Shown here: one piece after another, positions 7,937-17,234 of the stretch
How the letters are laid out: each line of letters opens with the position of its first letter
Position numbering within the stretch: position 1 is the stretch's first letter
Source: Rickettsiales bacterium
Lineage (GTDB): Bacteria > Pseudomonadota > Alphaproteobacteria > TMED127
DNA: 40,948 nt
Direction of reading: 5' to 3'
Assembly (NCBI GenBank): GCA_002690875.1
Contig: NZGH01000034.1
Location: 1-40,948 of the forward strand
Notes under the pieces: model-generated
The model's input: only the letters and a program-made list of their open reading frames with translations
Told to the model about the DNA's origin: nothing
Database searches by the model: none
Made by a program: the position numbers and the translations under genes

Positions 7937-9092
7937 ATTTTCTTCCTTTCCAAATATTACCTTTTCTGAAATGAAAATTAAAAGCTGATGTAATTGTCAT
8001 CATTATATAAATCAAACTTGCAAGTGGTAATGAAAAGTAATAGAGAGTAGATAGATTGTAAAACTTCACGGTCGGCCTAAAAGAAATAACTAAAATTAAG
8101 ATTGTCAAAAAATTTAGTAAAAATAGACTTGCTTGATTTTTTTCAAAAAAAAAAATCCCAAGCACTGGATAAAGGTAAATAATACTCATACCAAAAATAG
8201 AAATGCATAAGTAGAACGGAGAGAAACTCAATTGCTCATATGCAGTTCTGGATACCATTTTCCATATTTCTAATAAACTTGTGTAACATCTTTTACTGTA
8301 AATATTTTCTGTTAAACCTAGCCAAATGTCTCCTTTTTCTTTAATTTTTTTTGCTATATTGCAATCGTCTATAACTTTATCTTTGATTTGATCATATAGG
8401 TTTTGTTCACTAAAAACTTTTGATCTACAAAGTATAAATCCGCCAGCTGCAGCAGCAAGTGAATTATTAGAATCATTGACTTTACTAAAAGGATAAATTT
8501 TTTGAAAAAAATAAATAAATGCTGGTATTAAAAGTTTTTCCCAGTTAGATGAGCAATTAAGTTTAGCCATCAGTGAGACCATAAGTAATTTTTTTTGGCA
8601 TAAGAAACTCACTGCCTTAGAAATGATTCCTTTTTTTAAGATTATATCGGAATCAAGAAATAGATAATATTCAATTTTCTGACGTTGTAAAATATCAACT
8701 GCTTGCTTCAAGGCCCATACTTTTCCGCTCCAGCCATGAGGTAATTTTTTTCCCTTAACAATTTGATGGTTAACTTTTTTTTTTTTTAAAAAATTTGAGG
8801 CAATCAAATAAGTTTTATCAGTACTATTATCGTCTACGATTAATATTTTAATATTTTTTAAACCTTGATCTACAATTGACCCAAGAGTTTTAGATATATT
8901 TTTTTCCTCATTTCTTGCCGGAATAATCACACAAATGTTTTGAGGATGTGTATTGTTATTTTTCTTGTAAAATCTTTCAAAAATTATTTTGTTAGACCAA
9001 AATAATTCATTATATGAAAAGTATTTTCTTGAATTGAACAAAATTAAGTATACCCACAAGAAAAAAGCAGTAAGACAAAAAAAGCTAATCAT
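7932..9092 (-). CDS. hpnB: HpnB, hopene-associated family 2 glycosyltransferase
   Basis: A 386-residue membrane-associated GT-A glycosyltransferase. It has an N-terminal membrane segment (about residues 3-19), the nucleotide-sugar binding start CVIIPARNEE (54-63), an Asp pair in VDDNSTD (86-92), the metal-binding LDSD motif (146-149) and several hydrophobic segments at the C-terminus (roughly 290-375). This arrangement is that of HpnB, a gene found with hopanoid clusters and thought to modify the hopanoid or a linked lipid; the exact substrate is not established. It is the first gene of the minus-strand hpn operon, with a 5' region carrying overlapping inverted repeats, and its stop codon overlaps the proposed hpnC start. 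Confidence 0.85.
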   Translation of the reverse strand: MISFFCLTAFFLWVYLILFNSRKYFSYNELFWSNKIIFERFYKKNNNTHPQNICVIIPARNEEKNISKTLGSIVDQGLKNIKILIVDDNSTDKTYLIASNFLKKKKVNHQIVKGKKLPHGWSGKVWALKQAVDILQRQKIEYYLFLDSDIILKKGIISKAVSFLCQKKLLMVSLMAKLNCSSNWEKLLIPAFIYFFQKIYPFSKVNDSNNSLAAAAGGFILCRSKVFSEQNLYDQIKDKVIDDCNIAKKIKEKGDIWLGLTENIYSKRCYTSLLEIWKMVSRTAYEQLSFSPFYLCISIFGMSIIYLYPVLGIFFFEKNQASLFLLNFLTILILVISFRPTVKFYNLSTLYYFSLPLASLIYIMMTITSAFNFHFRKGNIWKGRKY

Positions 9093-9110
9093 TGTAAATT
9101 TAATATTAGT

Positions 9111-9152
9111 AACATGTAATTTTTAATTTACATGTTGTATAAAAACAACATG
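9111..9152. promoter_or_regulatory. Overlapping inverted repeats in the hpnB leader/promoter region
   Basis: Two perfect dyads share their middle arm. AACATGTAA (9111-9119) pairs with TTACATGTT (9128-9136), and CATGTTGT (9131-9138) pairs with ACAACATG (9145-9152). Because the central arm can pair with either side, the two hairpins are mutually exclusive if transcribed. The element starts 19 bases upstream of the hpnB ATG on the minus strand and about 140 bases upstream of the divergent porin. It may be an operator with overlapping sites or an RNA switch; neither is shown. An A run of 12 follows at 9153-9164. Confidence 0.5.
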
Positions 9153-9289
9153 AAAAAAAAAAAATAAAAATTTTTTGCTTTTTTACTGGATTTCTGAGAA
9201 AAAAGTAAGTATAACATAATTATGATTAATTTTTAAACAATTTTTTAAGTGATTAAAAATTGTGCAAGTATAAGGGAAAGGACATTAAA

Positions 9290-10117
9290 ATGCTTAAAAA
9301 AATTCTCATAGTGGGTGCTTTGGCAACTCCACTAATTTATGTTCAAGAGACCAAATCTTTTGAATTTCCAGACAAGCCTCCTGTTGGAGAGTTTTCTGCA
9401 AACGTTAGCTATTACACCAACTATATCTGGAGAGGTGAGGAACAAACTGGTGGTATGGCCATTCAAGGTGGTTTTGACTACTCAGTTAATTTAGTTGAAA
9501 CGTATATTGATGCATACGTAGGAACATGGGCTGCTAACTTGAATACAACTACTGATACTGTTGGTGGCAATAGCGGCTTTGGAATGGAGCTTGATTATTA
9601 CGGCGGTTTTACAGGGGCTATCCCTTTTGTGGAAGATTATCTGTCTTATGACATCGGAATGCTTTACTACGATTATCCTGGTGCATCATCTCAAAATAAC
9701 TCTGGAAATGATGGTACAGGTGGTTCTGGTACTAAGGGTTATGAATTTTTAGAATGGTATGGATCTGTTGGAATCTCACTACCTTATGATCTAGGTATAT
9801 CCTACTATTTCGGATATTCACCTACTGGTTTTGCACAGAATTATGATTACACTTATCACAATGTTGGAGCTGAAATACCTGTTCCTGGCACACCATTCCT
9901 TTTATACGGACATGTAGGTTTTACAGATTCTGACACAGATAGTTCTACAACGGGATATGGTTTTACTGATTACAAAATTGGTGCGTCAACATCTATATTC
10001 GGACTTGATTGGGGTGTGGAATTCACAACTACTGGTGGTTATGCAGCTAGTGGTGAGGATAAAGACACAACTCTTGGCGGAGATCATGTTGTAGGTTATG
10101 TATCTGCAAGTTTTTAA
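9290..10117 (+). CDS. TorF-family putative outer-membrane porin
   Basis: A 275-residue exported beta-barrel protein. The start at the ATG of MLKKILIVGALATP is preferred over an upstream in-frame TTG (9260) because it gives a clean signal peptide (about 1-23) and is preceded by GGGAAAGGA at suitable spacing. The mature part opens with FSANVSYYTNYIWRGEEQTGG, typical of the family known as TIGR02001/TorF, and alternates aromatic strands with Gly/Asn/Thr-rich loops (such as ASSQNNSGNDGTGGSGTKG), ending in a strand with a terminal Phe, as outer-membrane barrels do. Its codon usage is less AT-rich than its neighbours, as expected for a highly expressed gene. Substrate unknown. A weak TGGATT-N17-TATAAC promoter may lie at 9187-9215. 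It ends in a strong terminator. Confidence 0.82.
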   Translation: MLKKILIVGALATPLIYVQETKSFEFPDKPPVGEFSANVSYYTNYIWRGEEQTGGMAIQGGFDYSVNLVETYIDAYVGTWAANLNTTTDTVGGNSGFGMELDYYGGFTGAIPFVEDYLSYDIGMLYYDYPGASSQNNSGNDGTGGSGTKGYEFLEWYGSVGISLPYDLGISYYFGYSPTGFAQNYDYTYHNVGAEIPVPGTPFLLYGHVGFTDSDTDSSTTGYGFTDYKIGASTSIFGLDWGVEFTTTGGYAASGEDKDTTLGGDHVVGYVSASF

Positions 10118-10136
10118 GTAGTTTCCCTAACCAAAA

Positions 10137-11189
10137 CTAAAAAGAAGGGCGATTTATCGCCCTTTTTTTTTTAATTTCACATTTTGTAATTATCAAAGAG
10201 GATAGCAAAATTAGCGATCCAAGCTGATGCGCTAGGCCAAGTGGAATAGGCACATATAATTTTAAGATCAAAATTCCGAGTAGATACTGACTTATTACAA
10301 TAACAGCTAAAAGTATAGAAAGAATAAAAAAAGCTTTAAGTTTTGTTTTAAATAAAAAAAGAAAAGTCATGAGAACATAAATTAAGGTAAATGTTGCCAT
10401 TACTCTATGAAAAAATTGGATAAAACCTATATCATTGAACAGTTTCCTAATCGAATATAAATTTCCTTCTAATAAAATTGGTGGCAAATAACTATCTCCC
10501 ATGTAAGGAAAATTATTATATGCCCACCCTGCATTAGTTCCAGAAACGAATGCACCAGAACCAACGGTAATAAGCACTAAAATAATAGACACATTTATAT
10601 TTGTGATTTGAAAATTATATTTTGTTGTAAAGTAATTTGGTTTGTCATTTCCATTTAGAAAATTTTTACAAAATCTATCAAGTAAAATAATATAAATTAT
10701 AAAAGCAATTAGTAGATGGGCGGACAACCTAAAATGACTTACATCAGGTCTTTCACTTAAACCACTTTCAACCATAAACCAACCCATAAAAGCCTGAAAT
10801 GAACCCAATAAGAGAAGGATAATATAAGTTTTTTTTTCGTTTGAATCGAACATACCCTTTGCAAAAAACAATAAAAAGGGAATGGTATAGGTTATACCAA
10901 TTAGTCTTCCCCAGATTCTATGAAAGTATTCCCAAAAGAAAATTTTTTTAAACTCTATTAATGACATGTCAAAATTTTTTAAAAGATATTCTGGTGTATT
11001 TTTATATTTATTAAAAAGCTCTAACCAGTCACTTGGATTAAGAGGAGGTATTATACCACCTATTAGATTCCATTCTGTCATGGACAGTCCGGAATCTGTA
11101 AGGCGTGTAATACCTCCAATAATGATCATTGAAATAATCATTATTAAGTTAATACCTATCCACGTTTGTTTAATCTTAGATTTGTTCAT
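10137..11189 (-). CDS. ctaA: Heme A synthase CtaA/COX15
   Basis: A 350-residue polytopic membrane protein of the COX15/CtaA type 2 family, which oxidises heme O to heme A for aa3-type cytochrome oxidase. It shows about eight hydrophobic segments and the conserved GGITRLTDSGLSMTEW loop near residues 25-40, plus heme-ligand His motifs EYFHRIWGR, FRLSAHLL, FFHRVMAT and LAHQLGSL. The length is usual for alphaproteobacteria. It converges on the porin gene; its final residues (KKRAINRPSF) are encoded by the porin's terminator hairpin. It is divergent from cysH, with a 109-base region between them. Confidence 0.95.
   Translation of the reverse strand: MNKSKIKQTWIGINLIMIISMIIIGGITRLTDSGLSMTEWNLIGGIIPPLNPSDWLELFNKYKNTPEYLLKNFDMSLIEFKKIFFWEYFHRIWGRLIGITYTIPFLLFFAKGMFDSNEKKTYIILLLLGSFQAFMGWFMVESGLSERPDVSHFRLSAHLLIAFIIYIILLDRFCKNFLNGNDKPNYFTTKYNFQITNINVSIILVLITVGSGAFVSGTNAGWAYNNFPYMGDSYLPPILLEGNLYSIRKLFNDIGFIQFFHRVMATFTLIYVLMTFLFLFKTKLKAFFILSILLAVIVISQYLLGILILKLYVPIPLGLAHQLGSLILLSSLIITKCEIKKKRAINRPSF
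10147..10172 (+). terminator. Rho-independent terminator of the porin gene
   Basis: GGGCGA and TCGCCC form a six-pair GC-rich stem with a four-base loop (10147-10162), followed by a run of ten T. It lies 30 bases after the porin stop. Read on the minus strand the same stem is followed by TTCTTTTT, so it may work for both directions, although it lies inside the last codons of ctaA. Confidence 0.88.
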
Positions 11190-11264
11190 AAGTAATTAAT
11201 AATGGTTAAATATAAATTTAAAATACATATATTTTGTGTAGATCGCAAATAATTACATAATATA

Positions 11265-11293
11265 TTGACAAATTAATTATTTTGTAATTAATA
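11265..11293 (+). promoter_or_regulatory. Predicted cysH promoter with an embedded 21-bp dyad
   Basis: TTGACA (11265-11270) and TTAATA (11288-11293) are separated by 17 bases, a good sigma70-type layout. A perfect inverted repeat, ATTAATTA (11272-11279) and TAATTAAT (11285-11292) with five bases between, fills the spacer and covers the -10, so a bound dimer would block RNA polymerase. The expected transcription start would be at or within a base or two of the cysH ATG (11299), and no Shine-Dalgarno is visible, so the mRNA may be leaderless. High AT content weakens the argument. Confidence 0.45.
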
Positions 11294-11298
11294 GTCTT

Positions 11299-11994
11299 AT
11301 GGATAAGCTAACTGAACTTATTTCATCTCTCAACGAAGAGTGTTTGGGGTTGGCTCCAGAGGAAATTTTAGACGTTTCGATAAAAAAATTTGGTAGTAAG
11401 ATCACTTATATTTGCTCTTTTGGAACTGAGTCAGCAATAATACTTCATATGATTTCAAAAATTAATAAAAAATTTCCCATATTTTTGTTAAATACTCACT
11501 ATTTGTTTTCAGAAACAATTGATTATAAAAATAAATTGTTAAAGGAGTTTAGTTTAACAAATTGTATGGATATTTTTCCAGAGGAGTCTTTAATAAAACT
11601 AGAAGATCCAGAAAATAATCTTTGGAAGTATAATACTGATAGATGTTGTGAGATTCGAAAAGTAAAGCCTTTAGATAAGGTTTTAAAAAAATATAACTCT
11701 TGGATTTCTGGAAGAAAATCATACCATCAGGGTCAAAGAATAAACTTGAAACCCTTCGAGCTTTTAAATAAAAAAATTGTAGTTAATCCCTTAATAAATA
11801 TTAAAAAAGAAGAAGTAGAAAATTACTTTGAGATAAACAAATTACCCATACATCCTTTAGTAAAAAAGGGTTATTTCTCGATAGGATGTATTCATTGTAC
11901 GTTTAAGACAACTGATAGAGATAATGTTAGATCCGGACGATGGAAAAACGATATAAAAACTGAATGCGGAATTCATTTAAGCAGAAAAAATTAA
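11299..11994 (+). CDS. cysH: Assimilatory APS/PAPS reductase CysH, [4Fe-4S] type
   Basis: A 231-residue PP-loop reductase that reduces adenylyl sulfate (APS) to sulfite and AMP using thioredoxin or glutathione. The iron-sulfur cluster ligands of the APS-reductase class are all visible: Cys116-Cys117 (DRCCEIRK) and Cys197-x2-Cys200 (GCIHC), and the nucleophilic Cys223 lies in ECGIHL at the C-terminus. This separates it from cluster-free PAPS reductases such as that of E. coli. It heads the operon cysH-cysD-cysNC, with three bases to cysD. No Shine-Dalgarno is visible before the ATG. Confidence 0.94.
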   Translation: MDKLTELISSLNEECLGLAPEEILDVSIKKFGSKITYICSFGTESAIILHMISKINKKFPIFLLNTHYLFSETIDYKNKLLKEFSLTNCMDIFPEESLIKLEDPENNLWKYNTDRCCEIRKVKPLDKVLKKYNSWISGRKSYHQGQRINLKPFELLNKKIVVNPLINIKKEEVENYFEINKLPIHPLVKKGYFSIGCIHCTFKTTDRDNVRSGRWKNDIKTECGIHLSRKN

Positions 11995-11997
11995 AAT

Positions 11998-12795
11998 ATG
12001 AACAGTCACTTACAAAAATTAGAAAACGAAAGTATCTATATTTTTAGACAAGCGTATCGATCTATAAAAAATATTGCAATGCTTTGGTCACTTGGAAAAG
12101 ATTCTAATGTAATGGTTTGGATTGCTTTTAAAGCATTTTTAGGAAAAATTCCATTTCCATTGGTTCATGTTGATACCGGAAAAAAATTTAAAGAAATGTA
12201 TGATTTTAGAGACAAATACGAGAAAGAATGGAAAGTCAAACTTATTAAAGGTGATTGTCCACCTGTAGAACAAATTGATGCATCACTACCTCCTGCAGCG
12301 AGATCAGCAGCAAGAAAAACCGAAGGTTTAAAAAAAATTTTAAATAGATATGAATTTAAAGGAATTATAGCAGGTATCAGAAGAGATGAACAAGGAACTA
12401 GAGCTAAGGAAAGAATTTTTAGCCCAAGAGATGAATCAGGAAAATGGGATGTAAAAAACCAACCACCTGAATTCTGGGATCAGTCTAACTTTAATTACCC
12501 TAATAACGTTCATATTAGAATTCATCCACTTCTAGGTTGGACAGAAATTGATATATGGCAATATATAAAAAATCAAAAAATACCTATTGTTGATTTATAT
12601 TTTTCTAAAAATGGAAAAAGGTATAGATCTTTGGGTGATAAAGATATCACTTCACCTGTATCAAGTGAAGCTAAGAATCTTGATGAAATTATAAATGAAT
12701 TAAAAATTACAAAAGTTTCTGAACGATCAGGTAGAGCTATGGATCATGAACAAGAAGATGTTTTTGAGAAGTTAAGGTCAAAAGGATATATGTAA
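11998..12795 (+). CDS. cysD: Sulfate adenylyltransferase subunit 2 CysD
   Basis: A 265-residue ATP pyrophosphatase-fold enzyme that adenylates sulfate to APS as the catalytic partner of CysN. The PP-loop SLGKDSNVM is near residues 31-39, with HVDTGKKFKEMYDFRD and the GIRRDEQGTRAKER loop following, and SERSGRAMDHE near the C-terminus; all are characteristic. It is a little shorter than the E. coli protein, as in other alphaproteobacterial cysD genes next to cysNC. Its stop codon shares one base with the cysNC start (TAATG), so the two subunits are probably translationally coupled. Confidence 0.96.
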   Translation: MNSHLQKLENESIYIFRQAYRSIKNIAMLWSLGKDSNVMVWIAFKAFLGKIPFPLVHVDTGKKFKEMYDFRDKYEKEWKVKLIKGDCPPVEQIDASLPPAARSAARKTEGLKKILNRYEFKGIIAGIRRDEQGTRAKERIFSPRDESGKWDVKNQPPEFWDQSNFNYPNNVHIRIHPLLGWTEIDIWQYIKNQKIPIVDLYFSKNGKRYRSLGDKDITSPVSSEAKNLDEIINELKITKVSERSGRAMDHEQEDVFEKLRSKGYM

Positions 12796-14663
12796 TGAGT
12801 TTTTTAGAAAACGAAGAAATCCCAAAAGTTGTAATAGTCGGTCATGTGGACCATGGAAAATCATCACTTATTGGAAGGTTGATGTATGATTTAGATGAGG
12901 TGCCTTCAGGAAAATATGAGGAATTAAAATTAGTCAGTGAAAAAAGAGGCATGGAGTTTGAATTTGCTTTTTTGTTAGATGCGCTTCAGGCAGAGAGGGA
13001 TCAGGGGATAACAATTGATACAACTCAAATATTTTTTAAAACAAAAAAAAGAAAATATGTTTTTATCGATGCTCCCGGACATAAAGAATTTATAAGAAAT
13101 ATGATAACAGGAGCATCTTCAGCAGATATTGCGGTATTAATAATTGATGCTCATGAGGGTCTAAAAGAACAAACAAAAAAACATGCATATTTACTTAAAC
13201 TACTAGGTTTAGATAATGTAATCTGTCTTTTTAATAAAATGGATAAAATTAATTACGATGAAAAAAAGTTTTTGAAGGTAGAAAAAGAGTTAAGTCAATT
13301 TATTAATAATATTGCCGTTAATATAGTTGCAACAGTTCCCGTAAGTGCAAAATGTGGCGATAACATTATTCAGAAAAGCAAAAAACTTAGTTGGTATAAT
13401 GGTCAAGCATTTTGTGAAATACTAGATTCTTATAATTTGAAGAAAGGTAACGATGATTTACCTTTAAGACTTCCTATACAAGATATTTATAAGATTGATG
13501 ATAAAAGAGTTATAGTTGGAAGAATAGAGACTGGAGAAATAAAATTAAATGATGAATTATTTTTTCTTCCATCTAACGAAACAGTCAAACTTAAATCATT
13601 CGAAGCTTGGCCAAAGGCAAAAAAAAAATATGTTACAGGAGATAATGTTGGATTAACAATTGAAGATCAAATTTTTATTGATAAAGGTAATTTAATTTCG
13701 CACGTAAAATTTCCTCCTAAACTAATGAACACTTTTGAGGCAAACATATTTTGGTTAAGCGAAAAAAAACTAAAAATTGATAAACAATATCTTATGAAGA
13801 TTAACACAGGAGAATACAATATTGTCATTAGTAAGGTCTCAAAAGTTTTAGATACGAATAATTTAAGTTCAAAAACATTAACTTTGAGTCCAAAAAAAAA
13901 TGACGTTTGCGAAGTTATTATTCATTCGTCTCAATTAATTCCAATGGATGATTTTAAAGATAATCAGAAAACTGGGAGGTTTTGCATTTTGGATGAAGAG
14001 AAAATTATTGCTGGTGGTATTATAAACTTACAAAATTTTCCCGATCAAAAAGATGTAATTCAAACAAAAAATATTAAACCAATAAGTTTTTCGGTTACTG
14101 AAATTGATAGAGCACTGAGATTTAATCATAGATCGGCTATTATTTGGATGACAGGTCTTTCTGGCTCTGGAAAGAGTACAATTGCAAAAGAAATTGAAAA
14201 AAAATTATTTTTAAAAAATTATAATGTTTTTATTTTAGATGGTGATAATTTGAGGATGGGGATAAACCGAGGTTTAGGATTTTCTACTGAAGATCGCACA
14301 GAAAATATACGAAGAGCAGCTGAAGTTGCGAAGCTTTTTACACAGGCAGGGTTTATTGTAATTGTATCATTAATATCACCTTACATAAGTGAACGAAAAA
14401 AAGCTCGGGACATAAAACCAGAAATTTTTAAGGAAATTTTTGTTAAGGCTTCTATTGATGAATGTAAAAAAAGAGATGTTAAAGGTTTGTATTCTAAGGC
14501 TATTAGTGGTGAGATAGAAAACTTTACAGGAATATCATCGCCATATGAGGATCCAAAAAATCCAGACTTGATTCTAAATACTGAGAGAGAATCAATTGAA
14601 GAAAGTGTAAATAAACTTGAAAATTTTATTATCAAAGAGTTTGGTGTAATAAAAAATAGTTGA
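12795..14663 (+). CDS. cysNC: CysN-CysC fusion: sulfate adenylyltransferase GTPase subunit and APS kinase
   Basis: A 622-residue bifunctional enzyme. The N-terminal GTPase of the EF-Tu family has GHVDHGKSS (about 16-24), DAPGHKEF (about 93-100) and NKMD (about 149-152); GTP hydrolysis drives APS formation by CysD. After two beta-barrel domains, the C-terminal 190 residues form an APS kinase with P-loop GLSGSGKST (about 455-463), DGDNLRMGINRGLGFS and the FTGISSPYEDP segment. The kinase looks complete and should make PAPS. Since CysH is of the APS-reducing type, PAPS may serve sulfation or an alternative route. The TGA stop overlaps the TTGACA of the groE promoter. Confidence 0.96.
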   Translation: MSFLENEEIPKVVIVGHVDHGKSSLIGRLMYDLDEVPSGKYEELKLVSEKRGMEFEFAFLLDALQAERDQGITIDTTQIFFKTKKRKYVFIDAPGHKEFIRNMITGASSADIAVLIIDAHEGLKEQTKKHAYLLKLLGLDNVICLFNKMDKINYDEKKFLKVEKELSQFINNIAVNIVATVPVSAKCGDNIIQKSKKLSWYNGQAFCEILDSYNLKKGNDDLPLRLPIQDIYKIDDKRVIVGRIETGEIKLNDELFFLPSNETVKLKSFEAWPKAKKKYVTGDNVGLTIEDQIFIDKGNLISHVKFPPKLMNTFEANIFWLSEKKLKIDKQYLMKINTGEYNIVISKVSKVLDTNNLSSKTLTLSPKKNDVCEVIIHSSQLIPMDDFKDNQKTGRFCILDEEKIIAGGIINLQNFPDQKDVIQTKNIKPISFSVTEIDRALRFNHRSAIIWMTGLSGSGKSTIAKEIEKKLFLKNYNVFILDGDNLRMGINRGLGFSTEDRTENIRRAAEVAKLFTQAGFIVIVSLISPYISERKKARDIKPEIFKEIFVKASIDECKKRDVKGLYSKAISGEIENFTGISSPYEDPKNPDLILNTERESIEESVNKLENFIIKEFGVIKNS

Positions 14664-14688
14664 CAAAATTTTCAATTTAGTTAGTTTA
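14660..14688 (+). promoter_or_regulatory. Predicted groES promoter
   Basis: TTGACA at 14660-14665 is a perfect -35 hexamer that overlaps the cysNC stop codon. The -10 is less clear: TAGTTT (14682-14687, spacing 16) or AGTTTA (14683-14688, spacing 17), both touching the left arm of the CIRCE element. A TATAAT at 14696-14701 is too far from this -35 to pair with it. Confidence 0.45.
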
Positions 14689-14712
14689 GCACTCTTATAA
14701 TCAGAGTGCTAA
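14686..14712. promoter_or_regulatory. CIRCE element (HrcA operator) upstream of groES
   Basis: TTAGCACTC (14686-14694), a nine-base spacer, then GAGTGCTAA (14704-14712): a perfect match to the CIRCE consensus. HrcA binds this dyad and represses groESL until heat or unfolded protein titrates its GroEL-dependent activity. The site lies 50 bases before the groES ATG. hrcA itself is not in the window. Confidence 0.97.
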
Positions 14713-14762
14713 TAGAAATGGGCTCTATTTTTGAATTGTCTTATAACAAAAGGAGATTCTAT

Positions 14763-15050
14763 ATGAAATTCAAACCTCTTCAAGATCGAGTTGTAGTCAA
14801 AAGACTAGAAAGCGATGACAAATCATCGGGTGGTATAATTATTCCCGATACAGCAAAAGAAAAACCAAGTGAAGGTGAAATTGTTGCAGTAGGACCTGGC
14901 GAACTTACCGAGGATGGTAAATTAAAGCCAATGAATGTAAAAGAAGGTGATAAGATCCTTTTTGGAAAATGGTCAGGTACTGAAGTTAAATTAGACGGTC
15001 AGGATCTTTTGATTATGAAAGAATCTGATATTATGGGAATTTTAGAGTAG
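14763..15050 (+). CDS. groES: Co-chaperonin GroES
   Basis: A 95-residue heptameric lid of the GroEL chaperonin. The start at [14 protein letters not shown] is chosen because it matches the family N-terminus and has AAAGGAGA eight or nine bases upstream; an upstream in-frame start at 14706 would run through the CIRCE arm and is rejected. The mobile loop (around residues 17-32, [18 protein letters not shown]) and the C-terminal [13 protein letters not shown] are intact. It forms a bicistronic operon with groEL 14 bases downstream under CIRCE control. Confidence 0.98.
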   Translation: MKFKPLQDRVVVKRLESDDKSSGGIIIPDTAKEKPSEGEIVAVGPGELTEDGKLKPMNVKEGDKILFGKWSGTEVKLDGQDLLIMKESDIMGILE

Positions 15051-15061
15051 AAGGAGATTAA

Positions 15062-16732
<1,671 letters not shown>

Positions 16733-16757
16733 TATCACTCCCAAGTTTGTTGACTCT

Positions 16758-16786
16758 AAAGCCCAGTTTTTTTACTGGGCTTTTTT
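16758..16786 (+). terminator. Rho-independent terminator of groESL
   Basis: GCCCAGT (16761-16767) and ACTGGGC (16774-16780) form a seven-pair stem, extended by AAA/TTT, with a six-T loop and a tail of six T at 16781-16786. It lies 26 bases after the groEL stop and ends at the last codon of the convergent DUF934 gene. Confidence 0.93.
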
Positions 16787-17234
16787 ATTGGTAATACAAA
16801 CCTTCATCCATTTTGTAAAATTTAACCCAAACATCTATATTCTTGTCTTCTATTTCGACGGTATCAAAACCACACCTTATCAAAAAAATATATTGATCAG
16901 GGAGTATGTGTCCAGAAGCCCTAATTTCATTTCTAAAATTAAATTTTTTTCTCAATTGTTTTGCAACTGAGAAGGGTCTTCCATCTTTAAATGAAATGAA
17001 GTTAAGTTGGATTAAACTAAAACAAAAGATATCATCAGTTATTTCATCTAAAGATTCATCAGAGTTAAGTTGAATACCTGTATTTATCTTACTTTTCCTA
17101 AGGAACTGTTTTTTTTTAATCCACAAACTTTTTGTTAAGATTACTTTTTGTTTATGTAAAGATGCTATTTTTTCTAAATCATCCAAAAGTATATATTCGT
17201 TGTTTTGTGGCTTGTCTTTATTAAGAATTATCAT
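16785..17234 (-). CDS. DUF934 protein associated with sulfite reduction
   Basis: About 149 residues from the ATG of MIILNKDKPQ. The C-terminal half matches the DUF934 pattern: LIQLNFISFKDGRPFSVAKQLRKKF, then EIRASGHILPDQYIFLIRCGFDTVEI, with the conserved DGR, RxxG..L.DQ and CGFD elements. DUF934 genes are found next to cysI in many proteobacteria and are annotated as probably involved in sulfite reduction, but a biochemical role is not established. The start overlaps the end of cysI; an in-frame GTG at 17255 would add seven residues and cannot be excluded. It is the last gene of the DUF2849-cysI-DUF934 operon. Confidence 0.85.
   Translation of the reverse strand: MIILNKDKPQNNEYILLDDLEKIASLHKQKVILTKSLWIKKKQFLRKSKINTGIQLNSDESLDEITDDIFCFSLIQLNFISFKDGRPFSVAKQLRKKFNFRNEIRASGHILPDQYIFLIRCGFDTVEIEDKNIDVWVKFYKMDEGLYYQ

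Noticed and set aside
9260..9289. TTG at 9260 as the porin start
   Set aside because: It adds ten charged residues before the signal peptide, and the good ribosome-binding site fits the ATG at 9290.
14696..14701. TATAAT inside the CIRCE spacer as the groES -10
   Set aside because: It is 30 bases from the TTGACA, and no fitting -35 is seen 16-18 bases upstream.
14706..14762. Upstream start for groES at 14706
   Set aside because: It lies within the right arm of the CIRCE element and the family N-terminus begins at 14763.
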